Positions 60,076 through 64,000 of a DNA stretch of 64,000 bases are shown in pieces. The translations under genes and the position numbers were made by a program. Origin of the DNA: Bacteroidota bacterium (GTDB lineage: Bacteria > Bacteroidota > Bacteroidia > NS11-12g > UBA955); the NCBI GenBank assembly GCA_018333525.1, contig JAGXTF010000105.1:29336-93335 (forward strand), read 5' to 3'. Below the pieces are notes generated by a model. It saw nothing but the letters and a program-made list of their open reading frames with translations. It made no database searches and was not told the DNA's origin. Each line of letters opens with the position of its first letter. The stretch's first letter is position 1.

Positions 60076-60986
60076 TGGCTTCCGAAATTATTCTGGACGA
60101 TATAGTAAAAACCTATGGCAAGGGAAAACAACTTGCGGTGGATCATGTGTCTCTGCAGGTGCAACCCGGTGAATTGTTTGGGTTAATAGGTCCGGATGGG
60201 GCAGGGAAGACCTCCATTTTTCGCATACTCACAACCTTATTGCTGGCTGATTCCGGAAATGCATCTGTAGCAGGACTGGATGTGGTAAAGGATTACAAAG
60301 CCATCCGAAAAATAGTGGGGTATATGCCCGGGAAATTTTCTTTGTATCCCGATTTAACGGTAAAAGAAAACCTGCAATTTTTTGCAACAGTTTTTAATTC
60401 GGATATTCAGGAGAATTACCATCTCATACGCGATATCTATGTACAACTGGAACCATTTAAAGAGCGCAGAGCCGGAAAATTATCCGGTGGCATGAAACAA
60501 AAACTGGCGCTGTGTTGCGCCTTGATTCACAAGCCCAGGGTGCTGTTTCTGGATGAGCCAACCACCGGTGTGGATCCTGTTTCGCGCAAAGAATTCTGGC
60601 AAATGCTTGCCAGATTAAAGGAACAGGGCATTACCATTTTGGTAAGTACGCCGTATATGGATGAAGCAGGACTTTGTGAAAGAATTGCGTTTATTCAAAA
60701 CGGAAAAATATTAAAAACCGAAACTCCGGATCAGATATTAAAAGAATTTCCGGATGCTTTGTACAAAATACAAAGCGACAATATGTACCATTTGATGGAA
60801 TTGTTAAAACAAATTCCTGAGATCAAATCCAGTTATGCTTTTGGTGATTCGGTACATGCCACCATAAAGGAACAAGGTTCACAAACCGTGCGACAACGGC
60901 TGATAGATGCGGGTTTGCCATCTTTGGTATTTGAAACTACCAAACCGCAAATAGAAGATTGTTTTATCCAATATTTACACGAATAA
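60075..60986 (+). CDS. ABC transporter ATP-binding protein 1 (YbhF N-half-like)
   Basis: 303 aa. Walker A is GLIGPDGAGKTS, the signature is GKLSGGMKQKLALCC, and Walker B is VLFLDEPTTGVDPVSRKEF. At the H-loop the usual STHYMDEA reads VSTPYMDEAG, so the switch His is replaced by Pro. The C-terminal ~70 residues are an extra domain. In E. coli YbhF the two ATPases are one chain; here they are separate genes. Each half lacks a part the other has, as in asymmetric ABC pairs. Confidence 0.93.
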   Translation: MASEIILDDIVKTYGKGKQLAVDHVSLQVQPGELFGLIGPDGAGKTSIFRILTTLLLADSGNASVAGLDVVKDYKAIRKIVGYMPGKFSLYPDLTVKENLQFFATVFNSDIQENYHLIRDIYVQLEPFKERRAGKLSGGMKQKLALCCALIHKPRVLFLDEPTTGVDPVSRKEFWQMLARLKEQGITILVSTPYMDEAGLCERIAFIQNGKILKTETPDQILKEFPDALYKIQSDNMYHLMELLKQIPEIKSSYAFGDSVHATIKEQGSQTVRQRLIDAGLPSLVFETTKPQIEDCFIQYLHE

Positions 60987-61732
60987 TGGAAAATAATTAT
61001 TCCATATCGGTAGACAAACTCACCAAGAAATTTGGGAATTTCACTGCGGTGGATGCCATTAGTTTTGATGTAAACGGTGGTGAAATATTTGGTTTTCTCG
61101 GCGCCAATGGTGCTGGTAAAACCACTGCCATGCGCATGCTATGCGGCCTTTCCATTCCAAGCTCCGGAAAAGCCACCATCGCGGGTTTTGATGTGTATAA
61201 AGAAACCGAAAAAATTAAAAGGAATATCGGTTACATGAGCCAGAAATTTTCCTTGTATGAAGACCTTACCGTTGCAGAAAATATTCAGTTTTTTGGCGGT
61301 ATATATGGTTTGGATAGAAAAGAACTCAGGGATAAAAGTGCGGAACTCATTGCCAGACTCGGTATGGAGAAGGATGCCAAAAAATTGGTGAATTCCATTC
61401 CATTGGGTTGGAAACAAAAACTGGCGTTTTCCGTAGCCATTTTACACCGTCCGGAAATTGTGTTTCTGGATGAACCTACCGGTGGGGTAGACCCTCTTAC
61501 CCGCCGCCAGTTCTGGGATTTGATTTATCAGGCTGCAGATAGCGGAATTACGGCATTTGTCACTACGCATTATATGGATGAGGCGGAATATTGCAACCGC
61601 ATTTCCATTATGGTAGATGGAAAAATTGAAGCATTGGACAAACCCGCAGCATTAAAAAATAAATATGGGGTAAATTCCATGAACGATGTATTTCAACATC
61701 TCGCAAGAGGAGCGAGCCGCAGCGATTTATGA
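60986..61732 (+). CDS. ABC transporter ATP-binding protein 2 (YbhF C-half-like)
   Basis: 248 aa from ATG 60986, overlapping the previous stop by one base (TAATG). Walker A is FLGANGAGKTTAMRM and Walker B IVFLDEPTGGVDPLTRRQF, and the H-loop His is kept (VTTHYMDEAEYC). The signature is degenerate: SIPLGWKQKLAFSVA in place of SGGMKQ. It therefore complements subunit 1, which has the intact signature but no His. The two probably form one heterodimer with a single standard ATP site. Its stop overlaps the first permease by 4 nt. Confidence 0.93.
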   Translation: MENNYSISVDKLTKKFGNFTAVDAISFDVNGGEIFGFLGANGAGKTTAMRMLCGLSIPSSGKATIAGFDVYKETEKIKRNIGYMSQKFSLYEDLTVAENIQFFGGIYGLDRKELRDKSAELIARLGMEKDAKKLVNSIPLGWKQKLAFSVAILHRPEIVFLDEPTGGVDPLTRRQFWDLIYQAADSGITAFVTTHYMDEAEYCNRISIMVDGKIEALDKPAALKNKYGVNSMNDVFQHLARGASRSDL

Positions 61733-62835
61733 AACAGTTTTGGAGTTTTATCCGCAAAGAATTTTTGCATGTGTTTCGCGATCGCAAAACGTTAATCATT
61801 TTATTCGGAATGCCGGTAGTACAAATTCTGATATTCGGATTTGCACTCACCAACGAAATCAAGAATTCCAGAATTATGGTTTTAGATGCTGCGCATGACA
61901 TACAGAGCAGCCGGCTCATTTCCAAAATTCAGGCGAGCAGGTATTTTCAGGTCACCCAAATCGTGCACAACGAAGCAGAAATTCAGGAGGGATTTCGCGG
62001 CGGAAATGTAAATATCGCTATTGTATTTCCACTCAATTTCGGTCACGATCTGGAATCGGGAGAGCGTCCGCAATTGCAGGTTCTGGCCGATGCGTCGGAT
62101 CCCAATCTGGCAACTGCACTTACCAATTATGTATCGAATATTACTGCAGATTACCAACGGGAAATACAAAAAATAAATACACCAATTCCTACCATTGTTC
62201 CGGAAATCAAGATGATGTACAACCCGCAATTAAAAGGAGCGCCGAATTTTGTCCCTGGTGTGATGGCGCTTGTATTATTGCTGGTTTGTGTGATGATGAC
62301 TGCAGTCTCCATTGTGCGCGAAAAGGAAACCGGCACCATGGAAATATTGTTGGTTTCGCCATTCAAGCCTATTTTGGTCATCCTTTCCAAAACCATTCCC
62401 TACCTGTTTGTTTCGCTGATTAATGTCGGCAGTATTTTGCTGTTGAGCGTGTTGGTGCTGGATTTGCCTATTCATGGCAGTTTGTTATTGCTGTTATTGG
62501 AAAGCACCTTGTTTATTATTACCTGTTTGATTTTGGGAATATTTATTTCTGTAAAAACACAGACCATGCAGGCGGCCATGCTCATTTCTCTGATGGGAAT
62601 GTTATTGCCTACCATGCTATTCAGTGGTTTTATGTTTCCTATAGAAAACATGCCAAAACCCCTGCAAATTATTTCCAATATTATTCCATCCAAATGGTTT
62701 TATATCATTGTAAAATCCATTATGATCAAAGGCTTGGGCTGGGAAGCTATTTGGAAGGAAACGCTGTATTTGTTGGGCATAGCTGTTTTCTTTTTTGCTT
62801 TAGGTATGAAGAATTTTAAAATCAGACTGGCATGA
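61729..62835 (+). CDS. ABC-2 type permease 1 (YbhS/YhhJ-like)
   Basis: 368 aa. One N-terminal membrane helix (LIILFGMPVVQILIFGFAL), a periplasmic loop of about 150 residues, then five membrane helices starting at FVPGVMALVLLLVCVMMTAV. The segment VREKETGTMEILLVSPFKP is the cytoplasmic coupling motif of ABC-2 exporters. With permease 2 it forms the membrane channel. The start overlaps the upstream stop as ATGA. Confidence 0.93.
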   Translation: MKQFWSFIRKEFLHVFRDRKTLIILFGMPVVQILIFGFALTNEIKNSRIMVLDAAHDIQSSRLISKIQASRYFQVTQIVHNEAEIQEGFRGGNVNIAIVFPLNFGHDLESGERPQLQVLADASDPNLATALTNYVSNITADYQREIQKINTPIPTIVPEIKMMYNPQLKGAPNFVPGVMALVLLLVCVMMTAVSIVREKETGTMEILLVSPFKPILVILSKTIPYLFVSLINVGSILLLSVLVLDLPIHGSLLLLLLESTLFIITCLILGIFISVKTQTMQAAMLISLMGMLLPTMLFSGFMFPIENMPKPLQIISNIIPSKWFYIIVKSIMIKGLGWEAIWKETLYLLGIAVFFFALGMKNFKIRLA

Positions 62836-63938
62836 GAACAATTTTATTTTTACTCCGAAAAGAATTCAAACAAATATTTAGGAACAAATCCATTTTGCCT
62901 TTGATTTTTGTAATGCCTGTGGTGCAATTGCTCATTCTTCCATTGGCAGCAGATTATGAAATTAAAAATATTAATCTGGTGGTAGTGGACCACGACCATT
63001 CCACGTTAAGCCGCAGAATGATCAATGATATCACCGGTTCCGGTTATTTCAGGCTGGTGGAGGATGTGGAGAGTTACAAAGCAGGATTGGAATTTATTGA
63101 ATCCGACAGGGCCGATTTGGTATTGGAAATACCTGCTGGAATGGAGCGCAATTTGATGCGGGAAAACATGCAGAAAATATTTGTGGCGGTAAATGCCATC
63201 AATGGTACCAAAGCGAATTTGGGAGGTGCGTATATTTTAAATATTCTGAAAAATACCAACGAGAATTATGTGGCGGAAACCCGCGGTATTCCCAATGCTG
63301 CCATACAAATTACCGCATCCAACAAATTTAATCCCATGTTGAATTATCGGTATTTTATGGTACCCGGAATTCTGGCCATTTTGGTAACGATGATCGGCGG
63401 ATTTTTATCGGCGCTGAATATTGTGCGTGAAAAAGAAGTTGGCACCATGGAACAAATTAATGTAACGCCCATTCACAAATACCATTTTATTATTGGAAAA
63501 TTATTGCCATTTTTAATTTTGGGCAATGTGGTATTCAGCATCGGATTGCTTGCTTCCTGGCTAGTTTACGGCATAGAACCCGCAGGTAATTTGTTGGTAT
63601 TATATGCATTTATTTCGGTATATTTAATTGCCATTTTGGGATTCGGTTTGTTAGTCAGCACCTTTTGCGACACGCAACAACAGGCCATGTTTATCATGTT
63701 CTTTTTCATGATGGTTTTCATCCTCCTCGGTGGCCTCTTCACCAGCATCGACAGCATGCCCGCCTGGGCACAAGTCATCGCCAGATTCAATCCGGTAACC
63801 TATTTAATTGAAGTCATGCGCATGGTCATTTTAAAAGGCAGTGGATTTCGAAACATTTTACCGCAGTTGGGAACGATTGCGATTTTCGGAGTAGTGTTGA
63901 ACATTTGGGCGATCATGAACTATCGAAAGACAAGTTAA
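62832..63938 (+). CDS. ABC-2 type permease 2 (YbhR-like)
   Basis: 368 aa, the same length and layout as permease 1: a helix (ILPLIFVMPVVQLLILPLAA), a large periplasmic loop, and five C-terminal helices with the coupling motif VREKEVGTMEQINVTPIHKY. The two are homologous but clearly diverged, as in heterodimeric ABC-2 pumps. It is the last gene of the operon, overlapping its neighbour as ATGA. Complete stop at 63936-63938. Confidence 0.93.
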   Translation: MRTILFLLRKEFKQIFRNKSILPLIFVMPVVQLLILPLAADYEIKNINLVVVDHDHSTLSRRMINDITGSGYFRLVEDVESYKAGLEFIESDRADLVLEIPAGMERNLMRENMQKIFVAVNAINGTKANLGGAYILNILKNTNENYVAETRGIPNAAIQITASNKFNPMLNYRYFMVPGILAILVTMIGGFLSALNIVREKEVGTMEQINVTPIHKYHFIIGKLLPFLILGNVVFSIGLLASWLVYGIEPAGNLLVLYAFISVYLIAILGFGLLVSTFCDTQQQAMFIMFFFMMVFILLGGLFTSIDSMPAWAQVIARFNPVTYLIEVMRMVILKGSGFRNILPQLGTIAIFGVVLNIWAIMNYRKTS

Positions 63939-63941
63939 CCA

Positions 63942-63965
63942 CCCGCCCGAACCGGTACGGGCGGG
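63942..63965. terminator. GC-rich hairpin after the efflux operon
   Basis: CCCGCCCG and CGGGCGGG (8-bp perfect stem) around AACCGGTA, 3 nt past the last permease. No T-run follows. A second small stem (GCGCC with GGCGC, 63969-63981) comes next. The GC content is far above the rest of the window. Confidence 0.45.
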
Positions 63966-64000
63966 CAAGCGCCTGCGGCGCCACGGAGAAGGCACGGAGG

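Noticed and set aside
1..64000. tRNA, rRNA, integrase or transposase genes
   Set aside because: I saw no T-loop-type GGTTCRANTCC with matching acceptor stems, no rRNA words, and no recombinase or transposase motifs.

Overview
The window looks like a chromosome segment from a member of the Bacteroidota, possibly near Chitinophagales or Saprospirales. The phylum is well supported: two proteins carry type IX secretion sorting tails, there are Bacteroidota-only families (DUF4837, DUF4846, DUF4290, DUF2480, an IPExxxVDY-like protein beside acpP), the signal peptidase I has a long membrane N-terminus, Rho carries a large charged insert, and TAnnTTTG promoter boxes recur. The order is only a guess. 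Genes are dense, on both strands, and AT-rich. I saw no rRNA, tRNA, CRISPR array, prophage or insertion sequence.

Layout. 1-9.3 kb: cut MOSC protein, DUF4846 lipoprotein, OmpA-type protein, a five-PAS histidine kinase with its CheY-like partner, purN, DUF4837 lipoprotein and a LysM lytic transglycosylase. 9.4-21.8 kb: housekeeping genes (alanine dehydrogenase, lepB, dapB, mltG, nuoABCD, rho, pdeM, MscS channel, apaG, SDR). 22-33.7 kb: a T9SS cargo protein, murA with Asp at the catalytic Cys position, a TonB receptor with Fur-like dyads, a glycosyltransferase/deacetylase pair, kmo and an Ldh2 dehydrogenase. 33.8-42.3 kb: a protease-rich block read leftward, with an M61 peptidase, an ATP-grasp enzyme and a caspase-like peptidase in one likely operon, then two duplicated secreted trypsin-ankyrin proteins, each with its own terminator. 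42.4-47.3 kb: second T9SS protein, DUF2480, a LytTR regulator and a TIR-domain protein followed by unusual short repeats. 47.3-51.5 kb: pyk, IPExxxVDY-like gene, acpP, fabF and rnc. 51.8-55 kb: a fused helicase-nuclease. 55-57.2 kb: four copies of a ~71-bp palindromic element around hsp20 and an acyltransferase. 57.2-63.9 kb: a complete TetR-controlled ABC efflux operon.

Themes. Many genes have a TAnnTTTG box only 4-11 nt before the start codon, which suggests leaderless or nearly leaderless mRNAs and helps choose starts. Several starts are not ATG (purN and rnc TTG, dapB and the glycosyltransferase GTG, a deacetylase probably CTG or ATT). Candidates for undescribed biology are the M61/ATP-grasp/caspase/twin-protease block, the TIR protein with a DUF1232-like tail beside an orphan LytTR regulator and shared repeats, and the palindromic element family.
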